A stretch of 64,000 bases of DNA from an uncultured Lachnospiraceae bacterium (lineage in GTDB: Bacteria; Bacillota; Clostridia; Lachnospirales; Lachnospiraceae), in NCBI GenBank assembly GCA_934317005.1, contig CAKREB010000006.1, positions 1-64,000 on the forward strand. The letters are read 5' to 3'. The notes under the pieces are model-generated. The model saw only the letters and a program-made list of their open reading frames with translations. It ran no database searches and was not told where the DNA came from. How positions within the stretch are numbered: the first letter of the stretch is position 1; each line of letters begins with the position of its first letter. A program made the position numbers and the translations under genes. This document shows, piece by piece, positions 24,015 to 32,058 of this stretch.

Positions 24015-25655
24015 ATGAGCGGATTATTAAAATTTATTACTTGCGGAAGCGTAGATGATGGAAAATCAACATTAATTGGACATATTTTATATGATTCCAA
24101 GTTATTATATGCAGATCAGGAAAAAGCATTAGAGCTTGACAGTAAAGTGGGAAGCCGTGGTGGTGCGATTGACTACTCTCTTTTGTTGGATGGTCTGATG
24201 GCAGAGCGTGAGCAGGGTATCACGATTGACGTTGCGTATCGCTATTTTACAACAGATAAAAGAAGCTTTATCGTGGCAGATACACCGGGTCACGAAGAGT
24301 ATACCAGAAACATGGCAGTAGGTGCTTCCTTTGCAGATCTTGCCGTTATCCTGATTGATGCAAAGCAGGGCGTGCTGGTTCAGACACGAAGACATGCCAG
24401 AATCTGTGCCCTGATGGGAATTAAATATTTTGTCTTTGCCGTAAATAAAATGGATCTGGTAGATTACAGTGAAGAAAGATTTCGTGAGATTGAAGCACAG
24501 GTAGGGGAACTTGCAAAAGAGTTAAATCTTTCAAATATCCAGCTGATTCCGGTATCGGCAACAGAGGGTGACAATGTCACAAAGAACTCTGAAAATATTC
24601 CGTGGTATACAGACAAGGCATTGCTTCCTTATCTGGAGGATATTAAGATTGAAGATCAGAGTCATGAGAGTGGATTTTATATGCCGGTTCAGCGCGTATG
24701 CCGTCCGGATCATACATTCCGTGGATTTCAGGGACAGATTGAAAATGGTTCAATAGCTGTGGGAGATGAGATCACAACACTTCCAAGCAATGAAACAGCA
24801 AAGGTTAAGAGTATTCATATTGGGGATAAAGAGGCAAACGAAGCACAGAAGGGACAGCCGGTTACGATTCAGTTAGACCGCGAAGTGGATGTATCCAGAG
24901 GATGTGTTTTATCGGTTGGTTCGGAAGCAAAGGTTGCATCTGCTATCACAGCCACTCTTTTGTGGATGGATGATGACGAGCTTCACAATGGTAAGAACTT
25001 CTTTGTAAAACTTGGAACAAAGACAATTCCTGGTACGGTTACACATATCGAATATGCGATCGATGTTAACACAGGTGAAAAAAAGCCGGCAGAGACATTA
25101 AGCAAAAATGAGATTGCTGTCTGCAAGATTTCCTTTGCGGATCGTATTGTCGTAGATGAGTTTCATAAGCATAAGACATTAGGGGAACTGATCCTGATTG
25201 ACCGTATTACGAATATGACTTCTGCCTGCGGTGTGGTAGAAGATGTTCATACAGACGAAGTTGGTCTTTATGAAGGAAGAGTAGACCGCAAGGCAAGAGC
25301 TGCCATTAAGGGACAGAAAGCAATCACCGTTCCATTTGTACAGAGTACACATATCACAAGAGATTTTGTTGAGGATGTAGAGAAGCAGTTAAATATTGAT
25401 GGAAGACATACCTATCTGTATCAGCCGGCAGATGGTGAAGATATCGCAGGTATTGTAAAACATTTGCATCGTGCGGGAATCATTGTACTGTTGCTTCTGA
25501 CAGAAAAGCAGGATCAGGCAGTAGACAAAGCAAAGATTGATAACTTTGTTTCGGATATCGATGTAGAAAATATCAGAGAAGCAGAAGAAATCGCAACATT
25601 CATTGCAAAAGCATCTGCTTATGAAGAAACCGTTCAGAATGGTGGTTACATTTAA
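24015..25655 (+). CDS. cysN: Sulfate adenylyltransferase subunit 1 (GTPase) with degenerate APS-kinase tail
   Basis: GTPase that drives APS formation by CysD. It has G1 GSVDDGKST, DTPGHEEY and NKMD, followed by two EF-Tu-like beta domains. At 546 aa it is ~70 longer than stand-alone CysN. Residues ~441-546 line up with the APS kinase half of CysNC fusions (ARAAIKGQK, then GRHTYLYQ and AGIIVLLLL). However, the P-loop GLSGSGKST is replaced by a QSTHITRDF segment and the DGDNVR motif is lost. PAPS synthesis is therefore unlikely, which fits APS reduction by AprAB. ATG 24015 follows GGGAGGG; the longer frame from 23925 overlaps cysD and is rejected. Confidence 0.93.
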   Translation: MSGLLKFITCGSVDDGKSTLIGHILYDSKLLYADQEKALELDSKVGSRGGAIDYSLLLDGLMAEREQGITIDVAYRYFTTDKRSFIVADTPGHEEYTRNMAVGASFADLAVILIDAKQGVLVQTRRHARICALMGIKYFVFAVNKMDLVDYSEERFREIEAQVGELAKELNLSNIQLIPVSATEGDNVTKNSENIPWYTDKALLPYLEDIKIEDQSHESGFYMPVQRVCRPDHTFRGFQGQIENGSIAVGDEITTLPSNETAKVKSIHIGDKEANEAQKGQPVTIQLDREVDVSRGCVLSVGSEAKVASAITATLLWMDDDELHNGKNFFVKLGTKTIPGTVTHIEYAIDVNTGEKKPAETLSKNEIAVCKISFADRIVVDEFHKHKTLGELILIDRITNMTSACGVVEDVHTDEVGLYEGRVDRKARAAIKGQKAITVPFVQSTHITRDFVEDVEKQLNIDGRHTYLYQPADGEDIAGIVKHLHRAGIIVLLLLTEKQDQAVDKAKIDNFVSDIDVENIREAEEIATFIAKASAYEETVQNGGYI

Positions 25656-25797
25656 AAACCGCTAAAAGGGAAAGATTCACGGAGAATCAATTTGACGTAG
25701 CTTGCAGATAGATGGTATAAATATAGAATATGGTATCCGGTTGTCTGCAGGTTATGCCGTGAATGGTTGTAGCTTCGTGATGGAAATGGAGGAATCT

Positions 25798-27024
25798 ATG
25801 AAGTTTAATACAGCATTGCTGCACAGCACACCGCTTGGAGATGAGGCGACAGGTGCTACGCAGACTCCGATTTACCAGTCGAGTGCTTTTTACCAGTCAT
25901 CTGCATTGCAGCATGAAAAATTATTTCACAATAAAGCGGCTGGGTACTCCTATACCAGAATCAATAATCCTACGATTGCGGCATTTGAGAATAAAATGAC
26001 CGCATTGGAAGAGGGAATTGCTTCCGTAGCATGTGCCTCCGGTATGGCAGCAATCACAAATGCATTGCTAAATATGGTAGGAAATGGTCAGGAGATTCTG
26101 GCAAGTACCAGTCTGTATGGCGGTTCGATCGATCTGTTCCATGATCTGGAAGCATTTGGTATCCGGACAATTTTCGTAGATATTGATGATTTGAATGAAG
26201 TGGAGAAACAGATTACAGATAAAACCAGAGTGATTTTTGCAGAGACGATTGGCAATCCGAAGTTAGATGTCGTAGATATTCCGGCACTGGCAGAGCTTGC
26301 GCATGCACATGGACTTCCGCTTTTGATGGACAATACCGTAGCAACGGCATATCTGACAAAGCCCTTAAAGCTGGGAGCAGATATTGTGGTAAATTCTACC
26401 TCAAAGTACATTAACGGAAACAGTGATGCGATCAGTGGTGTGATCACAGAGGCAGGAAAATTCAAGTGGGATGCAGAAAAGTATCCGGGCTTGCAGCAGT
26501 ACCGCCAGTTTGGAAAATTCGCATTCACAGCAAAACTGCGGAATGGACTGTTTCGTAACATGGGTGCCTGTCTGGCTCCACAGACTGCGTTTTATAATAT
26601 GCTTGGAATGGAAACATTGGGACTTCGCATGGAGCGATGTTGCAGCAATGCGTTAACGCTTGCAAAGCATCTGGAAGAGCTTCCGGGGGTGACAGTGAAC
26701 TATCCGGGACTTGCAAGCAGCAAATGGCATGAAGTGGCAGACCGCGTGTTGGAAAACGGCTATGGAGCGATCATTACAATCCGTGTAGGAAGCAAGGAAA
26801 AGGCATTTCAGGTAATCGACAGCTTAAAGATACCAAAAATTGTATCGAACATTGGTGATACAAAATCATTAGTGATTCATCCGGAATCTACACTGAATGC
26901 ACATAGTACGGAGAAAGAGAAAGAGGATGCCGGTGTATTTGATGATCTGATCCGTATCAGTGTTGGAATTGAGGATATTGAAGATCTGCTTGAGGATTTT
27001 GATCAGGCGATTCTGGAAAAATAG
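25798..27024 (+). CDS. metY: O-acetylhomoserine sulfhydrylase
   Basis: PLP enzyme of the Cys/Met gamma family making homocysteine from O-acetylhomoserine and a sulfur donor. Features are TPIYQSSAFY, SYTRINNPT, the ASGMAAI loop and the PLP lysine in NSTSKYINGNSD. The 408-aa length and the ~50-residue insertion near the middle are typical of MetY, as opposed to the shorter MetB/MetC. The start ATG 25798 follows ATGGAGG; the frame is open back to 25702 without a site. Its place among sulfur-carrier genes suggests the donor may be a protein thiocarboxylate. Confidence 0.93.
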   Translation: MKFNTALLHSTPLGDEATGATQTPIYQSSAFYQSSALQHEKLFHNKAAGYSYTRINNPTIAAFENKMTALEEGIASVACASGMAAITNALLNMVGNGQEILASTSLYGGSIDLFHDLEAFGIRTIFVDIDDLNEVEKQITDKTRVIFAETIGNPKLDVVDIPALAELAHAHGLPLLMDNTVATAYLTKPLKLGADIVVNSTSKYINGNSDAISGVITEAGKFKWDAEKYPGLQQYRQFGKFAFTAKLRNGLFRNMGACLAPQTAFYNMLGMETLGLRMERCCSNALTLAKHLEELPGVTVNYPGLASSKWHEVADRVLENGYGAIITIRVGSKEKAFQVIDSLKIPKIVSNIGDTKSLVIHPESTLNAHSTEKEKEDAGVFDDLIRISVGIEDIEDLLEDFDQAILEK

Positions 27025-27071
27025 TACATGCAGTATGTCATGGGAAGATGGCGCTGCAGAATGGAGGAATT

Positions 27072-27932
27072 ATGGCAGTAGATTATGCAGCATTAAAAAA
27101 GGGCGGATTCATGCGCCAGAAACAGAAAAATAACTTTTCATTGCGTTTGGCGGTTGTTGGCGGAAATCTGACAGCAGAAAATCTGAAAAAGATTGCTGAA
27201 GTAGCAGAAAAATATGGGGATGGTCATGTACATATGACTTCCAGACAGAGTGTGGAAATCCCATTTATTAAGTTAGATGATGTAGAAGAAGTAAAAGCAG
27301 AGCTTGCTAAGGGTGGAGTAAAGCCGGGTGTCTGCGGACCAAGAGTGCGTACGATCACAGCCTGTCAGGGAAACCAGATTTGCCCAAGTGGAAATATTGA
27401 TACTTATGGACTTGCACAGGAACTGGATGAGAGATATTTTGCAAGAGAGTTGCCACACAAATTCAAATTTGGTGTAACAGGATGTCAGAATAACTGCTTA
27501 AAGGCAGAGGAAAACGATGTCGGAATCAAGGGAGCAAGCATTGTTTCCTGGGATGAAGCAAGCTGCATTATGTGTGGTGTCTGTGTGAAGGCATGCCGTG
27601 AGGGTGCAATCACCATGGAAGATGGAAAGATTCAGTTAGAACAATCAAAATGTAACTATTGCGGCAGATGTCAGAAAGCCTGTCCAACGGACGCATGGAA
27701 GGGAGAGAGCGGTTATTTGGTATCGTTCGGTGGTCTCTTTGGTAATCAGATCCATAAGGGACAGACATTGCTTCCGGTCATCACAGATAAGGAGCAGTTG
27801 TTCCGTGTGACAGATGCAGCGATTCAGTTCTTTGATGATAACGCTAATCCGAGTGAAAGATTCCAGTTCACGATTGAACGTGTAGGTGAGGATAAATTTA
27901 AGAAAGTAATAGAGGAGGCATACAATGGCTGA
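27072..27932 (+). CDS. Small siroheme sulfite reductase with inserted 2x[4Fe-4S] ferredoxin domain
   Basis: Predicted to reduce sulfite to sulfide. The 286-aa protein has the half-size NiR/SiR fold: HMTSRQSVEIP, then siroheme/[4Fe-4S] cysteines in ACQGNQIC and GCQNNC. A ferredoxin domain is inserted after it (CIMCGVCVKAC and CNYCGRCQKAC). This architecture matches AsrC / the reductase half of Fsr. It lacks the duplicated domain of assimilatory CysI and the DsrAB pair. ATG 27072 follows AATGGAGGAATT. It overlaps the tusA-like gene by 8 nt. Nitrite as an alternative substrate cannot be excluded, but the context is sulfur. Confidence 0.88.
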   Translation: MAVDYAALKKGGFMRQKQKNNFSLRLAVVGGNLTAENLKKIAEVAEKYGDGHVHMTSRQSVEIPFIKLDDVEEVKAELAKGGVKPGVCGPRVRTITACQGNQICPSGNIDTYGLAQELDERYFARELPHKFKFGVTGCQNNCLKAEENDVGIKGASIVSWDEASCIMCGVCVKACREGAITMEDGKIQLEQSKCNYCGRCQKACPTDAWKGESGYLVSFGGLFGNQIHKGQTLLPVITDKEQLFRVTDAAIQFFDDNANPSERFQFTIERVGEDKFKKVIEEAYNG

Positions 27933-28170
27933 TTACGAAATTGACGAGAGAGTAGATATCACAGATGTGGTTTGCCCGATGACATTTGTTAAGGCAAAGG
28001 TAGCAATGGAAGAGATCGAGATAGGTCAGGTATTGGCAGTTACGATGAACGATGGCGAGCCGGTACAGAATGTACCAAGAAGCTTTAAAGAAGAAGGACA
28101 GCAGATATTAAAGCTGATTGACAACGAAAATGGTACATACGATCTGATCGTAAAAAAAGTAGAAGAATAA
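27925..28170 (+). CDS. TusA-family sulfur carrier with CPMT in place of CPxP
   Basis: An 81-aa SirA/TusA-fold protein. The persulfide cysteine is in VVCPMTFVKAKVAME; the canonical motif is CPxP, so the second proline is replaced by threonine. TusA proteins relay sulfur as cysteine persulfide. Translational overlap with the sulfite reductase suggests it handles sulfide or sulfite-derived sulfur there. ATG 27925 follows AGAGGAGG. A coding role is certain from the fold and overlap; the exact reaction is inferred. Confidence 0.88.
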   Translation: MADYEIDERVDITDVVCPMTFVKAKVAMEEIEIGQVLAVTMNDGEPVQNVPRSFKEEGQQILKLIDNENGTYDLIVKKVEE

Positions 28171-28191
28171 AGTTACGCGGAATACATAGGT

Positions 28192-28219
28192 TTTACTGTC
28201 CTGATATTGGGACAGTAAA
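28192..28219 (+). other. Intra-operon hairpin between tusA-like and thioredoxin genes
   Basis: TTTACTGTCC (28192-28201) and GGACAGTAAA (28210-28219) are perfect complements around an 8-nt loop. No T tract follows, so it may be an RNA processing or stability element. Confidence 0.55.
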
Positions 28220-28239
28220 GCGGATTGATGAGGTGAATC

Positions 28240-28557
28240 ATGGCACTGAGAGTAAATAAAGATAATTTTGAGGAACAGGTGTTACAGCAGGAACTTCCTG
28301 TTATCGTTGATTTTTATTCGGACAGTTGTGTTCCTTGTAAGCAGTTATCTCCTATCTTAGGAGATATTGAAGACGATCACGAGGATACGCTGAAGGTAGT
28401 AAAAGTAAATGTAAACTTTGATGCAGAGCTTGCCGAGAAGTATTCCGTGATGGCATCTCCGACACTGATCTATTTTAAGGACGGCAAGGAGGTATCTCGC
28501 AGCCGTGGATTGGTCAGCAAAGATGCGATTGAAGAAGTATTAAAAGATTTATTATAA
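28240..28557 (+). CDS. Thioredoxin-like protein with CVPC active site
   Basis: A 105-aa thioredoxin fold. The redox site reads DSCVPCKQ where classical thioredoxin has WCGPCK; the Trp is Ser and Gly is Val, which should alter its potential and partners. The cis-Pro is kept in MASPTLIYF. ATG 28240 follows GATGAGGTG. Position between the sulfite reductase/TusA pair and the carrier genes suggests a dedicated reductant for persulfide or sulfite chemistry. Confidence 0.88.
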   Translation: MALRVNKDNFEEQVLQQELPVIVDFYSDSCVPCKQLSPILGDIEDDHEDTLKVVKVNVNFDAELAEKYSVMASPTLIYFKDGKEVSRSRGLVSKDAIEEVLKDLL

Positions 28558-28659
28558 TGCAGGAGTCAAAAGCAGATAGCAATGTAGCAATCTGTGGCAC
28601 TCGTTAGGCACAATACATTTTGAATCAGATAGTATTATATTTGGAAGGAGACATAGAAA

Positions 28660-28869
28660 ATGAAAGTAACAATTGCAGGTGTAAAAAAGGACATAGAAGA
28701 AGGAACAACAATTGCGCAGCTTATTGTATCTGAGAAGGTAGAAAATCCGGATTATGTTACGGTTACCGTAAATGATGATTTCGTTGAGAGCGATGCATTT
28801 GAAAGCACAGCACTCAAGGAAAATGACAGTGTAGAGTTTTTATATTTCATGGGAGGAGGTAGTTTCTAA
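28660..28869 (+). CDS. ThiS/HcyS-like sulfur carrier with GGGSF C-terminus
   Basis: A 69-aa beta-grasp protein. Carriers of this family end in Gly-Gly, which is adenylated and turned into a thiocarboxylate. Here the end is FMGGGSF, so two or three residues follow the diglycine and must be cut off first. The next two genes encode an E1-like enzyme (4-nt overlapping start) and a JAMM peptidase. With MetY in the cluster this matches the HcyS system of Wolinella succinogenes, which supplies sulfur for homocysteine. Thiamine ThiS is the alternative, but no thi genes are near. ATG follows GGAAGGAG. Confidence 0.85.
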   Translation: MKVTIAGVKKDIEEGTTIAQLIVSEKVENPDYVTVTVNDDFVESDAFESTALKENDSVEFLYFMGGGSF

Positions 28870-29675
28870 TGGCATTTACAAATGAACAGATGGAACGCTA
28901 CTCCCGTCATATCATTTTGCAGGAAGTTGGCGTAAAAGGGCAGAAAAAGCTGCTCAATGGAAAGGTGTTGATCATCGGTGCCGGTGGACTTGGTGCACCA
29001 GCAGCAATGTATCTTGCAGCAGCCGGTGTAGGAACAATCGGTATTGCTGATGCAGACGAAGTAGATCTTTCCAATCTTCAGAGACAGATCATTCACGGCA
29101 CAGCCGATGTTGGCAAGGCGAAGGTGAAATCTGCCAAAGAGACAATGAACGCAATGAACCCGGATGTTACGGTTAATACATACCGCACATTTGTAACGTC
29201 CGAAAATATCATGGATCTGATCAAGGATTATGACTTTATCATCGACGGAACGGATAACTTCCCGGCAAAGTTTTTGATTAATGATGCCTGTGTTATGGCA
29301 AAGAAACCATTTTCACATGCCGGTATCATCCGCTTCAAGGGGCAGCTTATGACCTATGTTCCGGGAGAAGGACCATGCTACCGTTGTGTATTTAAGAATC
29401 CACCACCAAAGGATGCTGTTCCAACCTGTAAGCAGGCTGGTGTCATCGGTGCAATGGGCGGTGTCATCGGAAGCCTTCAGGCGATGGAAGCAATTAAGTA
29501 TCTGATCGGTGTCGGTGATCTTCTGACAGGAAAGTTATTGACATACGATGCATTGAAGATGGAATTCCATACCGTAAATCTTCCAAAAGATCATTCAAAG
29601 TGTGCAATCTGTGGGGATCATCCAACGATCACACATCTGATTGATTACGAGCAGGCAGAGTGCGACGGAAAGTAG
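28869..29675 (+). CDS. E1-like adenylating enzyme (ThiF/MoeB/HcyF family)
   Basis: Adenylates the C-terminus of the sulfur carrier and helps load sulfur. The 268-aa protein has the nucleotide-binding GAGGLGAPAAMYLAAAG, the DLSNLQRQI arginine motif and the Asp of DGTDNFPAKFLIND. Zinc ligands are CYRC and CAIC. A candidate active cysteine is in VPTCKQAGV. The ATG shares its A with the carrier's TAA stop, so the two are translated together. Family members act in thiamine, molybdopterin or cysteine/homocysteine pathways; the context favours the last. Confidence 0.9.
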   Translation: MAFTNEQMERYSRHIILQEVGVKGQKKLLNGKVLIIGAGGLGAPAAMYLAAAGVGTIGIADADEVDLSNLQRQIIHGTADVGKAKVKSAKETMNAMNPDVTVNTYRTFVTSENIMDLIKDYDFIIDGTDNFPAKFLINDACVMAKKPFSHAGIIRFKGQLMTYVPGEGPCYRCVFKNPPPKDAVPTCKQAGVIGAMGGVIGSLQAMEAIKYLIGVGDLLTGKLLTYDALKMEFHTVNLPKDHSKCAICGDHPTITHLIDYEQAECDGK

Positions 29676-29720
29676 AAAAACGATCACAGGAATTGACAGA
29701 TTGGAAATTAGGAGGGAATT

Positions 29721-30137
29721 ATGTTATACTTGGAAAAGTCAGATTATGAGAAGATTTTGGCTCACTGTAAAGAAGGACTTCCAAACGAGTCCTGCGGCTT
29801 GATCGGTGGAGTCAGAGAAGGGGAAGATACTTTTATTAAAAAAGTATACTTACTGACCAATATTGATGCTAGCAATGAGCATTTTTCAATGGACCCGAAA
29901 GAGCAGCTTGCAGCAGTCAAGGATATGCGTGCAAATGGTCTGGATCTGCTTGGAAACTTTCATTCGCATCCGGAATCACCTTCCAGACCTTCCGAGGAAG
30001 ACAAGAGATTGGCATACGATTCCAAAGCGATTTACATGATCCTTTCTCTGATGGACATTGACAATCCTGTTTTTAAGGCATTTCATATTGATGAAGAGAA
30101 AAATGTTACGATTCATGAATTGGTGATTAAGGATTGA
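29721..30137 (+). CDS. JAMM/Mov34 metallopeptidase (HcyD/Mec-like)
   Basis: A 138-aa zinc peptidase of the JAB1/MPN family. The JAMM motif reads HSHPESPSRPSEED (H-x-H-x7-S-x2-D) with an upstream Glu in NESCGL. Bacterial relatives (Mec+, HcyD) cleave after the carrier diglycine or release the sulfur adduct. Since the neighbouring carrier ends in GGGSF, this enzyme is the obvious candidate for its maturation. ATG 29721 follows AGGAGGG. A terminator 30 bp later ends the sulfur unit. Confidence 0.9.
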   Translation: MLYLEKSDYEKILAHCKEGLPNESCGLIGGVREGEDTFIKKVYLLTNIDASNEHFSMDPKEQLAAVKDMRANGLDLLGNFHSHPESPSRPSEEDKRLAYDSKAIYMILSLMDIDNPVFKAFHIDEEKNVTIHELVIKD

Positions 30138-30166
30138 TCAGGCATTATAATAATGAAAATGATACG

Positions 30167-30201
30167 GGGGCAGTCGATATACGTCTGTCCCTGCTTTTTT
30201 T
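30167..30201 (+). terminator. Terminator of the sulfur-assimilation cluster
   Basis: GGGGCAG (30167-30173) pairs with CTGTCCC (30185-30191, one G-U), followed shortly by seven T (30195-30201). Confidence 0.65.
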
Positions 30202-30245
30202 GTGATAAGAATAAATAAGCCAGTGGCAAATGAGGAGAGTTGATT

Positions 30246-31406
30246 ATGTTCTGCATCAGTATCAATCAAAAAAATACAACGACACAGGTCCGGGAACAGT
30301 TTGCTTTTTCAAAGTCAGAGCAGGCAGAATTTCTGATGCAGTTACTGCAGGAAAAGCAGGTGACAGGATGTGTGCTTTTGATGACCTGTAATCGCAGCGA
30401 ATTCTATTTTACAGGAGAAAGTGTATCGGATGAGTGGTTGGGCAGGATGGAGCAAAAGATCGCAGAATACAAAAAGCTGCCCATTGATCTGCTAAGAAGC
30501 TACAGTCTGCGCTTTGGTGCGGAAAGCAGTATTAAACATCTGTACCGCGTGTGTTGTGGATTGGATTCTATGGTGCTTGGTGAAGTGGAGATTATCCGTC
30601 AGGTAAAGGAAGCGTATCTGGATTCTCAGAAAATGGGCGGGACAGATGCAGCACTTAATATTATTTTTCAGGGGGCACTCAATGTAGCAAAAGAGATTGC
30701 AAGTGATTCGCAGATGACAAGACTTCCGGTGTCAGTGGGGACATTGACAGCCAAAGAGGTTATCAGCTTCTGTCAGGCGAACAGGCGTTATCATGTTCTG
30801 GTAGTTGGAGCGACCGGTAAGATGGGAAATATCGTTATCCGTGATTTGGCAGACTGTAAGGAGTCTGTAGAAATGATTGGAACGAGCAGAAGTTTACATT
30901 CCGGCACATGTTATTTTGAAGATTTGGACTGTGTGCGCATGGCAGAATATCAGGATCGTTACCGGTATCTTAGCTGGGCAGATGTGATCGTCAGTGCAAC
31001 AGCAAGTCCGCACTATACCTTTGTGGCGGGAAAGGTTGCAGAAGTTTTGGAAGGTGAAGGGACAGAGCGAAAGGAACGGCTTTTTATTGATCTTGCCGTG
31101 CCGCGCGATCTGGATGAAGAGATTGACAGGCTTAGTGGCTGTACGTTAAAAAATATGGATTACATTAAGAAGCTTTCCGAAGAAAACAACCGTCTGCGTT
31201 ATAGTCAGGCGCGCGAGGCAGAGTTATTGATACAGGAGCGTGTCGATGAGATAGAAAAAACAATCGAATTTCAGGCATTTTATAAGGAACAGAAAGAATT
31301 GTTAGAGCAGTTAAAAAAAGAAGATGCAGCATGGCTTCTATATCAGCTAAAAGGAAAGCTGGATGCGAAGGCATTTCATCAGGTGTTAAAAGTTTTAGAA
31401 AAATAA
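30246..31406 (+). CDS. hemA: Glutamyl-tRNA reductase
   Basis: First step of C5 tetrapyrrole synthesis: glutamyl-tRNA to glutamate-1-semialdehyde with NADPH. The catalytic cysteine is in LLMTCNRSEFY, with LYRVCCGLDSMVLGEVEI and the NADPH-binding VVGATGKMG following. The 386-aa length is at the short end. ATG 30246 lies 8 nt after GAGGAG; a TTG at 30240 is rejected. It opens a six-gene set ending with hemL. Heme or siroheme control signals were not seen. Confidence 0.93.
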   Translation: MFCISINQKNTTTQVREQFAFSKSEQAEFLMQLLQEKQVTGCVLLMTCNRSEFYFTGESVSDEWLGRMEQKIAEYKKLPIDLLRSYSLRFGAESSIKHLYRVCCGLDSMVLGEVEIIRQVKEAYLDSQKMGGTDAALNIIFQGALNVAKEIASDSQMTRLPVSVGTLTAKEVISFCQANRRYHVLVVGATGKMGNIVIRDLADCKESVEMIGTSRSLHSGTCYFEDLDCVRMAEYQDRYRYLSWADVIVSATASPHYTFVAGKVAEVLEGEGTERKERLFIDLAVPRDLDEEIDRLSGCTLKNMDYIKKLSEENNRLRYSQAREAELLIQERVDEIEKTIEFQAFYKEQKELLEQLKKEDAAWLLYQLKGKLDAKAFHQVLKVLEK

Positions 31407-31423
31407 GGAAGGAAAGGCAGGCA

Positions 31424-32008
31424 ATGGCATATTTCCCATTTATGATAGATTTAGAAAAAAAGCGTTGTGTGATCGCAGGAGCCGGAAAGGTGGCTGTGCG
31501 AAAGGCAGAACAGATGATAGAGTTTGGCGCGGATGTGACAGTAGTGGCACCGGATATCTGTGTTCAGATGCGAACGCTTTTTGAAGGAAAGAAAAACCAG
31601 ATGTGCCTGATACAGCGTAAGATTACAAAAGAGGATATTGTGTCAGCAGACGTTGTGATCATGGCAACGAATCAGCCAGCTGTCAATGAAGAGATGGCGG
31701 CGTTTTGTAAGGAACAGAGGATTTTAGTAAATGTTGTGGATGTAAAAAAGGATTGCGGATTTTATTTTCCGGCAATTATAAAAGAGGAGGATGTTGTCAT
31801 CTCTGTATCAACCGGTGGGTGCAGTCCGCTTCTTGCGTCTGGGATAAAAAAAGAAATACAGCAGGGATTATCAAAGGACTATGGAAGCATTGCACGAAAA
31901 ATGGGACAGAGGCGGCAGAAAATCATAGACATGGTAGAAGATCCGGCAGAACGAAAAAGACTTTTGAAGGAAATGCTCATTGAAATAATGGAAAGAGAAG
32001 AGGAGTAG
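31424..32008 (+). CDS. Precorrin-2 dehydrogenase / sirohydrochlorin ferrochelatase (Met8 type)
   Basis: Turns precorrin-2 into sirohydrochlorin and inserts iron to give siroheme. The 194-aa protein has the NAD-binding VIAGAGKVAVRKAEQ and the active-site STGGCSPLLASGI. It equals the N-terminal half of CysG; the methyltransferase half is in the cobA-hemD gene. Start ATG 31424 follows GGAAAGGCAG. Presence here implies the cluster feeds siroheme to the sulfite reductase upstream. Confidence 0.9.
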   Translation: MAYFPFMIDLEKKRCVIAGAGKVAVRKAEQMIEFGADVTVVAPDICVQMRTLFEGKKNQMCLIQRKITKEDIVSADVVIMATNQPAVNEEMAAFCKEQRILVNVVDVKKDCGFYFPAIIKEEDVVISVSTGGCSPLLASGIKKEIQQGLSKDYGSIARKMGQRRQKIIDMVEDPAERKRLLKEMLIEIMEREEE

Positions 32009-32058
32009 TCTTTTTCATGCTTTGGGTTAGTAGTCTGCAATAAAGAAGGAGGACTTCC

